This document shows, one piece after another, positions 1-9,090 of a stretch of 28,289 nucleotides of DNA; positions within the stretch are counted from its first letter, which is position 1; each line of letters opens with the position of its first letter. The notes under the pieces are model-generated. The model was given only the letters and a program-made list of their open reading frames with translations. It was not told the DNA's origin and did not search any database. The position numbers and the translations under genes were made by a program. Source of the DNA: DASTPP01 sp035762175. GTDB lineage: Bacteria > Myxococcota_A > Polyangia > Polyangiales > Polyangiaceae. Where the stretch lies: contig DASTPP010000421.1 in the NCBI GenBank assembly GCA_035762175.1, positions 1-28,289 on the forward strand, written 5' to 3'.

Positions 1-112
1 GGGCACCCCGAACTCGCCCTTCGGGCTCAAACAGCGGGGGCCCCGCCCTCTGGACGTGCCCGGCGGGGCCCGCCCGGCGCGCGACGACGCGTTGGGGGCG
101 GGGGCGGCGCGC
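1..112. other. Window edge without a recognisable gene
   Basis: This G+C-rich stretch lies downstream of the minus-strand gene that ends at 113. Several reading frames stay open across it, as expected at this base composition, but none shows a recognisable protein. It may hold the terminator of the 113-1327 gene or the end of a gene outside the window. Confidence 0.4.
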
Positions 113-1327
113 TCAGCCGAGCTTGCCGAGGCGGTCGAGCAGGGCGACGAGCACGTAGAAGTTCGGTATCTGCGGGACGGTGGCGCGGGTCCAGGCGAAC
201 CACTTGCCGTCGCGGTCGACCGAGATGAGGCCGCGCTCGATCTTGACCGCCTTGACCTCGGCCCAGGGCAGCGACTTGCCCCCGCTGTGCAGGCCCGCGC
301 GGTCGAGGGCGAGGGGGCCGAAGGGCACGCGCTCGCCGGCCTCGAAGGCGCGCAGCGCGCCCGGCAAGAGCGCGGCGGCCGACGCCTTGACGAGGGCCTC
401 GCCGAGCTTCTCGACGTCGCGCAGCCGGTCGTCGAAGACGAGCGTCTCGCCCGCGCGCGTCTGCGCCCGGTAGACGTGCGTCGTGCCCGCGTAGACGCCG
501 TTGACGTAGCGGCGCGTGATGGCCTGCCAGACCGAGGTGACGTCGGCGAAGGCGACGGGGCGCGCGCCCTTGCGGTCGCGGTAGCCGACGCCCTTCTCGA
601 AGAGGGCCGCGGCGAGCGGCCAGCTGCGCCAGGCGTTGAAGAGCAGAAAGCCCCCGAGGAGCGCGAGCGGCAGCCCGATGACGAGCGAGGTGACGAGGCC
701 GCCGAAGTCGGGCCCGTAGCGGGACGAGAGCGAGAGGGCGACGCTGAGCAGGCCGAAGCCGACCGCCGAGGCCGCCCCCGCCAGCAGCAAGATGCCGAAG
801 ATGAGCGAGCCCCAGCGGCTCACGCCCTTGATCGGGTGCTCGCTGAGGCAGGCGCCGAGCGCGCCCATCGAGGCCCAGGGCGAGACGTCGGCCGGGGCGG
901 GGCCGCCGTAGGGGCCGGCGCCGGGGGGCGGCGTGCCCGCCCAGGCTTGCGGGGGCGGGCCGCCGGGGCCTTGCGGCGGGAAGGCGTGGCCGCCCGGCGG
1001 GGACGCGCCGCCCGACGGGAAGGTGCCGCCCGGCGGGAGGGCGCCGCCTTGCGGAGGAAAGGCGCCGCCCGGGCCTTGCGGGGGAAAGGCGCCGCCGGGG
1101 CCTTGCGGGAAGGCGCCGCCGGGGCCCTGTTGCGGGAAGGCGCCGCCGGGGCCTGGTTGCGGATAAGCGCCGGCCGGCCCTGGCGGCGGGAAGGCGGCGC
1201 CGGGGCCTTGCGGGGCGAAGGGGCCGCCCGGGGTTTGATGGTAGAAGGGGCCGGCGGAGCCTTGCGGCGGGTGCGGGCCTGGCGGGGGCCAGGGGCCCCC
1301 GGGCGGAGGGTTCGGCGGACGTTGCAT
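113..1327 (-). CDS. DUF6585-like membrane protein with Gly/Pro/Phe-rich N-terminal repeats
   Basis: The protein is 404 aa from an ATG at 1327; an upstream in-frame start at 1360 would add 11 unconvincing residues. Roughly the first 135 residues are low-complexity Gly/Pro/Phe/Gln sequence built on variants of GPGGAFPPQ. Two hydrophobic segments follow (around LIFGILLLAGAASAVGFGLL and LVIGLPLALLGGFLLF). After them comes a soluble domain with ALFEKGVGYRDRKG, a repeat-like half containing FGPLALDRAGL and LPWAEVKAVKIERG, and the ending IPNFYVLVALLDRLG. The layout resembles DUF6585 proteins as I remember them, membrane-anchored with a two-part PH-like fold; this is recall of the pattern, not a search. 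The function is unknown. The nearest gene upstream on this strand ends at 1434 or lies beyond, and nothing ties this one to polysaccharide synthesis except position. Confidence 0.75.
   Translation of the reverse strand: MQRPPNPPPGGPWPPPGPHPPQGSAGPFYHQTPGGPFAPQGPGAAFPPPGPAGAYPQPGPGGAFPQQGPGGAFPQGPGGAFPPQGPGGAFPPQGGALPPGGTFPSGGASPPGGHAFPPQGPGGPPPQAWAGTPPPGAGPYGGPAPADVSPWASMGALGACLSEHPIKGVSRWGSLIFGILLLAGAASAVGFGLLSVALSLSSRYGPDFGGLVTSLVIGLPLALLGGFLLFNAWRSWPLAAALFEKGVGYRDRKGARPVAFADVTSVWQAITRRYVNGVYAGTTHVYRAQTRAGETLVFDDRLRDVEKLGEALVKASAAALLPGALRAFEAGERVPFGPLALDRAGLHSGGKSLPWAEVKAVKIERGLISVDRDGKWFAWTRATVPQIPNFYVLVALLDRLGKLG
933..1260 (-). repeat. In-frame degenerate repeats encoding GPGGAFPPQ-type units
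   Basis: Within the 113-1327 gene, about ten degenerate units of 24-30 bp encode variants of GPGGAFPPQ (GPGGAFPQQ, GPGGAFPQ, GPGAAFPP and similar). All unit lengths are multiples of three, so copy-number change would alter length without breaking the frame. Such tails are often disordered and sticky. Confidence 0.8.
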
Positions 1328-1433
1328 GGGGGGCCTCGCTCGCGGGCATTGTACGCCCATCGCGCGCGGAAGCCCCCGATTCAGGGCGCCGGGGCCGCGC
1401 CGCGCCCGGCCCGCCGCCCGGAGGGCGAGGGGG

Positions 1434-2714
<1,281 letters not shown>

Positions 2715-3119
2715 GGGGCCTAGGTCTAGCCGAAGTGGGCGATTGCGGTAGCGGGAATCCGAGCCCGGCGCCGAGCGGGGTGTGAGCGGCGGCGCCGAGG
2801 GGGCAGGGGAGCGCCATCCGAGGCTGGGTATGGGCTTAACGAGGGCGTCACCGGGGCCCGTCGCGTTTTGCCCCAGTCCACGTGCCGGACGCGCTCGGGG
2901 CGGCCGCCGAGCACCTTGACCCGCGAGGGCTATCCTCCCGCGGGCCGGCCGCGCTCGGGCCGCCGCGTTCGGTTCGCCGGCGCGGCGGGCCCACAGACCC
3001 CCGGCGCTCGGGGCGGCGCGGTGCGGGGCCCCCAGCAGCCGCACTCGGGGCGAGCCCGCGGCGTGCTTCGGGCGGGGGCGATCGGTCGGCCACGCGCGCT
3101 TTGGGGTGTCGGGCGGGGC

Positions 3120-3440
3120 CCCCGCGGGCGGCGCCGTGCGTTTCGGGGCGTCAGGCGGCGGCGGGCGGCGCGTCGGGCGGCGGTGGGGCGCGCCGGCCGG
3201 CGGGGCGCGTCGGGCGGCTGGCGGGGGCGCGCCGGGCGGTGGGGCGCGTCCGGCGGCCGGCGGGGGCGCGTCAGGCGGTGGGGGGCGGCCGGCAGGGGCG
3301 CGTCCGGCGGCCGGCGGGGGCGTGTCGAGCGGCCGGCGGCCGGCGGGGGCGCGTCGAGCGGCCGGCGGGGGCACGTCGGGCGGTGGGCGCGTCCGGCGGC
3401 CGGCGGGGGGCGCGTGGGGCGGCCGGCGGGGGTCCCGGGG
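3120..3440. repeat. Degenerate GC-rich minisatellite field
   Basis: The stretch is built almost only from short blocks such as GGCCGGCGGGGGC, GCGCGTC and GGGCGGTGGGG in changing order. The 19-mer CGTCCGGCGGCCGGCGGGG occurs near 3247, 3301 and 3390, so spacing is irregular (about 54 and 89 bp). The blocks do not form CRISPR-like spaced repeats. Sequences like this arise by slippage and could fold into G-rich structures. Confidence 0.75.
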
Positions 3441-3509
3441 CGCTTCTTTAGGGCCGGGCGGGCGAGGGCGCGGGGGCCTTTCGGGGCCGGGCGGCGGGGC
3501 GGGCGAGCC

Positions 3510-3598
3510 TTGACATGACCCGGGCCGGCCCGGCACGGTAGCGAGGTGGGCCTCTTGACGCCCGAACGCGCTCCGATACCCTGCAGGGCACGCCGAGT
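3510..3598 (+). promoter_or_regulatory. Candidate promoter region of the FHA-phosphatase gene
   Basis: A perfect TTGACA hexamer lies at 3510-3515 and a near match TTGACG at 3555-3560, both upstream of the GTG at 3599. No good -10 sits at standard spacing from either: GATACC at 3575-3580 is only 14 nt after the second. The GC palindrome CGGGCCGGCCCG (3521-3532) lies between them and could be an operator or a chance product of composition. Confidence 0.25.
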
Positions 3599-5404
3599 GT
3601 GAACAAATCCAGTGAAGTTCCGTCGTCCGATCGGGCTTCCCGGTCGGAGTGGGAGGCCTACCTAGAGATCACCCTGGACGGCAACCTGGTCTCGCACCAC
3701 GTGCTCTCCGACCCGCACGTGTTGGTGGGGCGCACGCCCACGTCGCAGGTCTTTCTCGATCACCCGAGCGTCTCGCGGTACCACGCCGAGCTGGTGTGCG
3801 ACCCCTTCGGGCGCTGGTGGGTGCGCGATCTGGGCAGCACGAACGGCACGTCGGTCAACGGGGTGCTGGTGAGCGAGCGGGTCTTGAACCCCGGCGACGT
3901 GGTGGGGGTGGCCGACTACACGCTGCGGGTGCACCTGCCGGGCTCGTCGGTGCCGGCGCGCGGGGTGGTGACGGGGGGCGGGTCGGTCTCGTCGGGCAAC
4001 ACCTTCGACGACCTCGAGCTGGCGCGGGTCGAGGCGCTCGGGTCGATCTCGCGGCAGGCGGCGCGGGCGCGGCAGATCAGCGTGGCGCACCTGTCGACGG
4101 TGGTCGCGACGAGCCGGCGCTTTCTGGCGACCGAGAGCCGCGACGAGCGGCTCGCCTCGCTCTGCTCGCTGATGGTGGGGGCCGACTTCCCGGCGGACGT
4201 GGCGTGCATCTTCCGGGTGAACGCGGCGGACCTGCAGCCGACGATGCTCTGCCCGCCGCACTTCCGCGACCCGGCGCGCACGGGGCAGGCGCCCTACGTC
4301 TCGCAGAGCGTCATTCGCGCGATCTTGCAGGGGCGCGAGCCGGTGCTCGCGAGCAACGTGAAGGCGCCCGACGTCGGCGTCGAGCTGACGCTCTCGAGCG
4401 CGGTGCGAAAGCTCGCGGTCATCGCCTGCCCGCTCGCCTCGAGCGACGACCGGCTCGACGTCTTCTACGTCAAGCTGCCGGCGAAGTACGGCACGGTCGA
4501 GTGGCTCATCTTGGTGACGCTGGTGGCCGAGGTCTACCAGCAGGCCGAGTCGACCTGGGCGGCGCGCCAGCACGCGCGGGCGCAGGCGGCGGTCGAGCGC
4601 GAGCTCGACATGGCGCGGCAGATTCAGCAGGGGCTCGTGCCGCACTCGCCGAACTTCGAGCGCATCGAGGTGGCGCTCGGGTTCAACCCCTGCAAGTGGG
4701 TGGGCGGCGACTACGTCGACGCGGTGCCGATGCTCGACGGGCGCGCGCTCTTCGTGCTCGCGGACGTGTGCGGCAAGGGCATGCAGGCGGCGCTCGTGAC
4801 CTCGAGCCTGCACACGATGGTGCACCTCGTGGTCGACTCGGGCGGCTCGCTCAGCCGGCTGGTGCACCGGCTGAACCGCCACCTCTGCTCGTACCTGCCC
4901 GAGCACTCGTTCGTCACGATGGTCTGCGTCGCGCTCGACCCCGAGACGGGCGCCTACGAGTGCGTGAACGCGGGGCACCCGCCCCCCTTCTTGATCGGGC
5001 CCGACGGGCGCCTGCGGCACATGCAGTCGGCGGTCAACCCGCCGCTCGGCCTCGCGCCCTTCGCCTTCGAGGTGCAGTCGGGCACGCTCGAGCCGGGCGA
5101 GATGATGGCGCTCTACAGCGACGGGCTGACCGAGCTGCGCAACGAGGCGCGGCAGATGCTCGGCGGCGAGCAGCTCGGCGCGGGCCTGGCGCGCGTCTAC
5201 GTCTCGATGGCCGGGGCGCCGATCGACGAGATCGGCGCGAAGCTGACGGCGATGCTCGACAACTACCGGGGCCGAAAGCTCGCCGAGGACGACAGCACCT
5301 TCTTGCTCGCCCGGCGCAAGGGCTTCGCGCTCCGGGCGAGCTACACCGACCTGCTCGGGCTGCCGCCGCTCGAGGGCGGCGGGCCGCTCACCACCCGGCC
5401 CTGA
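3599..5404 (+). CDS. FHA-GAF-like-PP2C (SpoIIE/RsbU-type) serine phosphatase
   Basis: This 601-aa protein starts at GTG. An N-terminal FHA domain (about 22-113) has the phosphothreonine-binding set: GR at 44-45, SRYHAEL at 59-65 and STNGT at 80-84. A linker and a GAF-like region (about 175-320) follow, then a coiled stretch (AVERELDMARQIQQGLVP, 331-348) typical of RsbU-type enzymes. The PP2C/SpoIIE phosphatase domain (about 350-575) has metal-binding aspartates in GGDY (371), LADVCGKGM (389), YSDGLTE (508) and EDDST (564-565), so it looks catalytically intact. Enzymes of this class dephosphorylate STAS antagonist proteins in partner switching, and a STAS protein and an RsbW-like kinase are encoded at 19764-20958. 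The FHA domain implies control by a Thr kinase, none of which is visible here. It stands alone on its strand and converges on the 5441-5992 gene. Confidence 0.93.
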   Translation: MNKSSEVPSSDRASRSEWEAYLEITLDGNLVSHHVLSDPHVLVGRTPTSQVFLDHPSVSRYHAELVCDPFGRWWVRDLGSTNGTSVNGVLVSERVLNPGDVVGVADYTLRVHLPGSSVPARGVVTGGGSVSSGNTFDDLELARVEALGSISRQAARARQISVAHLSTVVATSRRFLATESRDERLASLCSLMVGADFPADVACIFRVNAADLQPTMLCPPHFRDPARTGQAPYVSQSVIRAILQGREPVLASNVKAPDVGVELTLSSAVRKLAVIACPLASSDDRLDVFYVKLPAKYGTVEWLILVTLVAEVYQQAESTWAARQHARAQAAVERELDMARQIQQGLVPHSPNFERIEVALGFNPCKWVGGDYVDAVPMLDGRALFVLADVCGKGMQAALVTSSLHTMVHLVVDSGGSLSRLVHRLNRHLCSYLPEHSFVTMVCVALDPETGAYECVNAGHPPPFLIGPDGRLRHMQSAVNPPLGLAPFAFEVQSGTLEPGEMMALYSDGLTELRNEARQMLGGEQLGAGLARVYVSMAGAPIDEIGAKLTAMLDNYRGRKLAEDDSTFLLARRKGFALRASYTDLLGLPPLEGGGPLTTRP

Positions 5405-5443
5405 CGCCGGCGGGCCCGGTCGGGCCGGCCGGCCGGGGCGTCA
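5402..5443. terminator. Palindrome spanning both stop codons of convergent genes
   Basis: TGACGCC at 5402-5408 pairs with GGCGTCA at 5437-5443. The outer stem therefore contains the stop codons of both the plus-strand phosphatase gene and the minus-strand acetyltransferase gene, with further GGCC-rich pairing inside. There is no U-tract, so termination would rest on the hairpin alone or on Rho. Confidence 0.5.
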
Positions 5444-5992
5444 GCTCGGCGCCGAGGCCTTGTCGTCGCGCTCGCCGCGCCGGCGCACGGGCTTGGCGGG
5501 GATGCCCACCACGGTCGTCTCGGGGGGCACGTCGTGCAAGACCACGGCGTTGGCGCCGACGCGGGCGCCGGACCCGATGACGATCGGGCCGATGATCTTC
5601 GCGCCGGCGCCGATGAAGACGTCGTCGCCGAGCACCGGGCTCTGCCGCCGCTCGGCGCCGATCGTCACCTGGTGCTCGATGAGCACGCCCTCGCCGCCGC
5701 GCACCTCGCCGTTGATGACGACGCCGCTCGAGTGGATGAGCACGAAGCCCGGGCCGAACTCGGCGCCCCGGCCGATGATGCAGTCGCAGAAGGCCGAGTT
5801 CGCCTTGTTGAAGGCCATCTCGAGCGGGGCGAGGCGGTGGCGGCGCGAGGCCTGCATCAGGCGGTAGAGCACCATCGCCGGCGTGCCGTCGGTGAGCAGC
5901 GCCTTGGCCAGGTCGGCCGGGCGCTCGCTGCCGTACACCCACGACGCCTTCCGGCGCAGGTCGGAAGCGATGAGCCGCAGGGTCTTGAACAT
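5441..5992 (-). CDS. CysE-like hexapeptide-repeat O-acetyltransferase
   Basis: This 183-aa protein has a short helical N-terminus followed by a left-handed beta-helix of hexapeptide repeats (about 78-168): CIIGRGAEFGPG, IHSSGVVINGEV, VLIEHQVTIG, DDVFIGAGAKIIGPIVIGSG, and the closing GIPAKPVR. The two histidines in IHSSG and IEHQVTIG match the active-site region of serine acetyltransferase-type enzymes, which transfer acetyl from acetyl-CoA to a hydroxyl. It is shorter than housekeeping CysE (about 270 aa) and lies among polysaccharide genes with no cysteine synthase nearby. Decoration of a sugar, as by WcaB-type acetyltransferases, is therefore more likely than cysteine synthesis; this is inference. 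The ATG at 5992 opens the divergent region shared with the glycosyltransferase gene. Confidence 0.85.
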   Translation of the reverse strand: MFKTLRLIASDLRRKASWVYGSERPADLAKALLTDGTPAMVLYRLMQASRRHRLAPLEMAFNKANSAFCDCIIGRGAEFGPGFVLIHSSGVVINGEVRGGEGVLIEHQVTIGAERRQSPVLGDDVFIGAGAKIIGPIVIGSGARVGANAVVLHDVPPETTVVGIPAKPVRRRGERDDKASAPS

Positions 5993-6084
5993 GCGACGAA
6001 GCTTAGCGGGTTTCGGCCCGGGGGGCCCGTGCCCCAGGCGGCAGCGGGCGGCAGCTGTCGGGGCGGGCCGACGGGAGGGCCCAG

Positions 6085-6182
6085 GGGCGATGTCGGGCGG
6101 GGGCCCCGGCGTGGTCGGGGCGGCGGGGCCGAAGGGCGATGTCGGGCGGGGGCCCCGGAACGGGCGGGGCGGCGGGGCGCCC
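6085..6182. repeat. Two tandem copies of a 49-bp GC-rich unit
   Basis: Copies start at 6085 and 6134. Each begins GGGCGATGTCGGGCGGGGGC and ends in a GGGCGGGGCGGCGGGG-like run; the middle of the second copy has diverged. They fill much of the divergent gap (5993-6225) between the acetyltransferase and glycosyltransferase genes, so they lie where promoters are expected. Confidence 0.8.
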
Positions 6183-6225
6183 TCGGGGCTGGCCGCGTCC
6201 GCGCTTTCGGTTAGGCTCTTTGCCC

Positions 6226-7287
6226 ATGGCCGACCTGCCGTTCGTTACCATCGCCATGCCCTGCCTGAACGAGGCCGGGTACATCGACGCCTGCGTGCGC
6301 AGCGTGCTCGCGCAAGACTACCCGGCCGAGCGGCTCGAGATCCTGGTGGCCGACGGGGGCAGCACCGACGGCACGCTCGACGTGCTGCGGCGGCTCGAAG
6401 AGGCCGAGCCCCGGGTGCGCGTGGTGCCGAACCCGCGGCGCATCCAGGCGGCGGGCATGAACGAGGTCATCCGGGTGGCCAAGGGCGACGTCATCGTGCG
6501 CATGGACGTGCACTGCGAGTACGCGTCCGACTACGTCCGGCGCTGCGTCGAGGTGCTCGAAGAGACGGGCGCCGACAACGTCGGGGGGGCGCAGAGGTCG
6601 CGGGCGCAGACGTGGTTCCAGCGGGCGCTCTGCGCCGCGCTCGAGAGCCCGCTCGGCGTCGGGGGGGCGAAGTACCGGTCGGCCGACAACGAGGGTGAGG
6701 TCGACACCGTCTTCCTCGGCGCCTTCCGGCGCTCGGTCTTCGAGAAGGTCGGCCTGTACGACCCGGGCGCGGTCACCAACGAGGACGCCGAGCTCAACCA
6801 GCGCATCCTCGACGCGGGCGGGCGCGTCTACCTGAGCAAGAAGATCGTCGTGCACTACTACCCGCGCAGCACCTTCCGCGCGCTGGCCAAGCAGTACTTC
6901 GCCTACGGGCGGGGCCGGGCGCGCACGCTCTGCAAGCACGGCACGCTGCCCTCGTTCCGGCCGCTCTTGCCCTTCGGCTTCGTCGTCGGGGGCGCGGCGC
7001 TCGTGCTCTCGCCCCGCCTCCGGCCGCTCGCGCCGCTGGCTTTCGGGGCGTACGCGGCGCTCACGGGGGCCGAGGCGCTGCGGGTGGGGCTGCGGGCGGG
7101 GGCGCGGGCGGCGCCGATCGTGTGGGCCATCTTCCCCGTGATGCACGTGTCGCACGGGGCGGGCTTCGCGGCGGGGCTGGTCCGCTACCTGCGCGCGCCC
7201 GACTGGCCCGAGTCGGTCGAGCGGCTGGGGGCGCAGGCCGCGCCGTCGCGCGCGAACGGCCGCGCGACGCAGGCGCCGGCGGGCTGA
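6226..7287 (+). CDS. Family 2 glycosyltransferase, ExoA-like
   Basis: This 353-aa protein starts at the ATG at 6226 (MADLPFVTIAMPCLNE); the frame is open further upstream but only through repeat sequence. The GT-A fold is clear: TIAMPCLNEAGYIDACVRSVLAQDYP (about 8-33), the nucleotide-binding VADGGSTDGT (41-50), a metal-binding MDVH (about 90) and the acceptor-side NEDAELNQRI (about 185). The motif order with VDTVFLGAFRRSVFEKVGLYD and YFAYGRGRARTL resembles ExoA, which adds a beta-1,3-linked glucose in succinoglycan synthesis. The sugar used here cannot be read from the sequence. One or two hydrophobic segments (about 245-285) and a positively charged tail suggest membrane association, so it probably extends a lipid-linked repeat unit on the cytoplasmic face. 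Confidence 0.9.
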   Translation: MADLPFVTIAMPCLNEAGYIDACVRSVLAQDYPAERLEILVADGGSTDGTLDVLRRLEEAEPRVRVVPNPRRIQAAGMNEVIRVAKGDVIVRMDVHCEYASDYVRRCVEVLEETGADNVGGAQRSRAQTWFQRALCAALESPLGVGGAKYRSADNEGEVDTVFLGAFRRSVFEKVGLYDPGAVTNEDAELNQRILDAGGRVYLSKKIVVHYYPRSTFRALAKQYFAYGRGRARTLCKHGTLPSFRPLLPFGFVVGGAALVLSPRLRPLAPLAFGAYAALTGAEALRVGLRAGARAAPIVWAIFPVMHVSHGAGFAAGLVRYLRAPDWPESVERLGAQAAPSRANGRATQAPAG

Positions 7288-7344
7288 CGGGGGGGCGGGG
7301 CCCTTCGCCCGCCGGCCCGCGCGGGGGGCGCGCCGCCGGTCGGG

Positions 7345-7468
7345 CTGCCGTCGCCCGGCGGGGCCGAGCGCGCTGCCGTCGCCCGGCGGGGCCGAGCGCG
7401 CCGCCATCGCCTGGCGGGGCCGAGCGCGCCGCCGCTCGGGCTGCCGTCGCCGGGCGGGGCCGAGCGTG
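7345..7468. repeat. Four copies of a 28-bp GC-rich unit between convergent genes
   Basis: Units start at 7345, 7373, 7401 and 7441; the first three are directly adjacent and the last follows a 12-bp insertion. The core reads CTGCCGTCGCCCGGCGGGGC followed by CGAGCGCG. Each unit can form a small GCCC/GGGC hairpin. The array fills the gap between the stop codons at 7287 (+) and 7513 (-), where it may help end transcription from both sides. There are no spacers, so it is not a CRISPR array. Confidence 0.85.
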
Positions 7469-7512
7469 CGGGCCGGGAGCGCCCCGGTCGGCGCGCTCGA
7501 GATGGCTGGAAG

Positions 7513-9090
7513 CTAGCCCCGCGGCCCGCGGCGGGCGCGGCGCGAGGCGAGCAGCGCGCCGAGCGCGAGGGCGAAGGGCGCGAGGGCGCGGGGCTGGGGG
7601 GCGGGGGCGGTCGCGCAGCCGCCGCCGAGGGAGGTGCCGGCGGGGGCTTCGGTGCTGGCCTTGCCGCCGGGCGGCGCGCCGCCGGGGGGGGCGCCGCGGG
7701 GGGGGGCGCTGGTCGGGCCGCTGCCGACGTTGGGCGGGGGCGAGGCGCAGCCCGTGGCGCCGGTCGAGCCGTCGTCGGCCTCGAAGGCGCCGATGTCGGC
7801 GCCGCCCGCGTTCGAGCGCGAGATGGACTCGCCGGCGCCCTGCAGCGAGCGCGGCGGGGGCAGGCACTGCGCGGCGGCGAGCGGGGCGGGGAACTCGCGG
7901 CCGCTCGGCCCGGCGAGCTGGGCGGCCGAGCCGTTGACGAGGGCGCTGCCGGCGGTCGGGCGCAGGTCGCCGGCCTCGAGGTCGCGGAAGCCCGGGTCGG
8001 CGCCGCGGCGGGTGTCGGAGAGGGTTTCGGGCACCGCGACCCAGCCGTCTTGCACCCAGTTGTTGCTGCCGACGAGGCCGGGGCCGGCGCCGACCCACGT
8101 CATCTCGCTCTCGCGCACGAGCTGGATCTCGCCGCCGCCGGGGGCGAAGAACACGTTGTTGTGCAGCTCGAGGCTCTCGACCTCTTCTTGCAGGCGGATG
8201 GCGACGTCGGACGCGCCGGCCATGATGACGGTGTTGTTGACGAAGCGGTAGCGCCCGCCGGTGGCGCCGGTGCCGTCGCCGCCGATGCGCGCGGCCTGCC
8301 ACTCGCCGGTGACCCAGAGCACGTTGCCGACCACGTCGGAGTCTTCGCGCGGCCCGCCGTAGCGCTCGCCGTTGTCGGGGCCGATGAGGTCGAGGGCGTG
8401 GAAGAGCGCGCCCTCGACCCAGTTGTAATAGATCTCGTTGCGGCGGGCGCGCGACTTGACGTTGTTGCCGCCGTTGGCGTCGTGCACGTACGAGTGCTGC
8501 AGCCGGAAGACCGCGTCGGGGTACACCTCGGAGTTGGCCGTGATGTAGACTTGGTGATTGAGCAGGTCGCGGCCGCAGCCGTAGACCTCGCTGTACTCGA
8601 TGGTGAGCGAGCCGGCCTCGTCGTCGTTGCTCAAGATGCCGTGCTGGGCGCAGTCGTGCACGAGCGCGTTGCGCACCGTCAGGTCGTCGCCCTTGTGAAT
8701 GAGGCAGGTCTCGCTGCCGCCGGTGATCTCGAGGTTCTCGGCCACGTAGTGGTCGCCGTCGAAGATGGCGGTGTACTCGCCGCCCGCGAGCACGGGCCGC
8801 TTGCCGTCGACCATGACGCCGCGGATGGTGATCTTCGCCGCCGCCGTGCCGCTCTCTCGGAAGTGCACGGGGCGGTAGGTTTGGCCGCCCGCGAGCTCGA
8901 CGACGTCGCCCGGCGCGAGCAGGTCGGCGACCTCTTCGGGCTGCGCGTAGCGCTCGCCCGGGCCGACCTTGTACGTGGCCGCGCCGGCGACGCCGGAGCC
9001 GGTCGCGAGGGCAAGCGCGAGCGCGAGCGGGGCAGGGGCGGGCGGCGCGGGCCGGCGGCGCGCGCGAAGAGAGGACAACGAACGCATCAT
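7513..9090 (-). CDS. Secreted right-handed beta-helix protein with MYXO-CTERM-like sorting tail
   Basis: This 525-aa protein starts at ATG 9090, with a second ATG directly after it. It has an Arg-rich N-terminus and a hydrophobic signal sequence (about 1-38, ending near GVAGAA). The body (about 40-440) shows parallel beta-helix character: short repeats with Asn/Gly turns such as ITIRGVMVDGKRP, YVAENLEITGGS, LTVRNALVHDCAQHG, LTIEYSEVYGCG and YRFVNNTVIMAG. This resembles pectate lyase/PL6-type or related polysaccharide-acting proteins, but I cannot identify catalytic residues. The C-terminus is a linker rich in Pro, Gly and Ser, then GGGC (Cys492), a hydrophobic stretch and a final Arg cluster (SRRARRGPRG), as in MYXO-CTERM substrates of myxosortase. 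It may process or bind the polysaccharide made by its neighbours outside the cell; lyase, epimerase and purely structural roles all remain possible. Confidence 0.85.
   Translation of the reverse strand: MMRSLSSLRARRRPAPPAPAPLALALALATGSGVAGAATYKVGPGERYAQPEEVADLLAPGDVVELAGGQTYRPVHFRESGTAAAKITIRGVMVDGKRPVLAGGEYTAIFDGDHYVAENLEITGGSETCLIHKGDDLTVRNALVHDCAQHGILSNDDEAGSLTIEYSEVYGCGRDLLNHQVYITANSEVYPDAVFRLQHSYVHDANGGNNVKSRARRNEIYYNWVEGALFHALDLIGPDNGERYGGPREDSDVVGNVLWVTGEWQAARIGGDGTGATGGRYRFVNNTVIMAGASDVAIRLQEEVESLELHNNVFFAPGGGEIQLVRESEMTWVGAGPGLVGSNNWVQDGWVAVPETLSDTRRGADPGFRDLEAGDLRPTAGSALVNGSAAQLAGPSGREFPAPLAAAQCLPPPRSLQGAGESISRSNAGGADIGAFEADDGSTGATGCASPPPNVGSGPTSAPPRGAPPGGAPPGGKASTEAPAGTSLGGGCATAPAPQPRALAPFALALGALLASRRARRGPRG

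Larger units (their letters stand above)
2715..3598. other. 884-bp divergent intergenic region, low-complexity and G+C-rich
   Basis: This gap separates two divergent genes (starts at 2714 on minus and 3599 on plus). Several frames on both strands stay open through it, but their products are low-complexity Arg/Gly/Ala/Pro strings with no domain, so I call no gene. Positions 3120-3440 are a degenerate repeat field (listed separately). The flanks must carry promoters for both genes. Close to the minus-strand start is a CCTAGG palindrome (2718-2723). Near the plus-strand gene lie TTGACA at 3510-3515, a perfect 12-bp GC palindrome at 3521-3532 and TTGACG at 3555-3560. Confidence 0.6.

Noticed and set aside
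2868..3518. Overlapping plus-strand open frames in the large gap
   Set aside because: They consist of Arg/Gly/Ala strings encoded by repeats; openness follows from the near absence of A and T.
2715..3536. A 274-codon N-terminal extension of the dehydrogenase, in frame on the minus strand
   Set aside because: It is low-complexity Pro/Arg/Ala sequence, known TviB proteins start at the Rossmann motif, and other frames of the same DNA are equally open.
5441..5992. Housekeeping serine acetyltransferase
   Set aside because: It is shorter than CysE and lies in a polysaccharide locus without cysteine genes; sugar acetylation fits better, although not proven.
7345..7468. Possible CRISPR array
   Set aside because: Units are directly adjacent, without unique spacers of constant length, and no cas gene is present.
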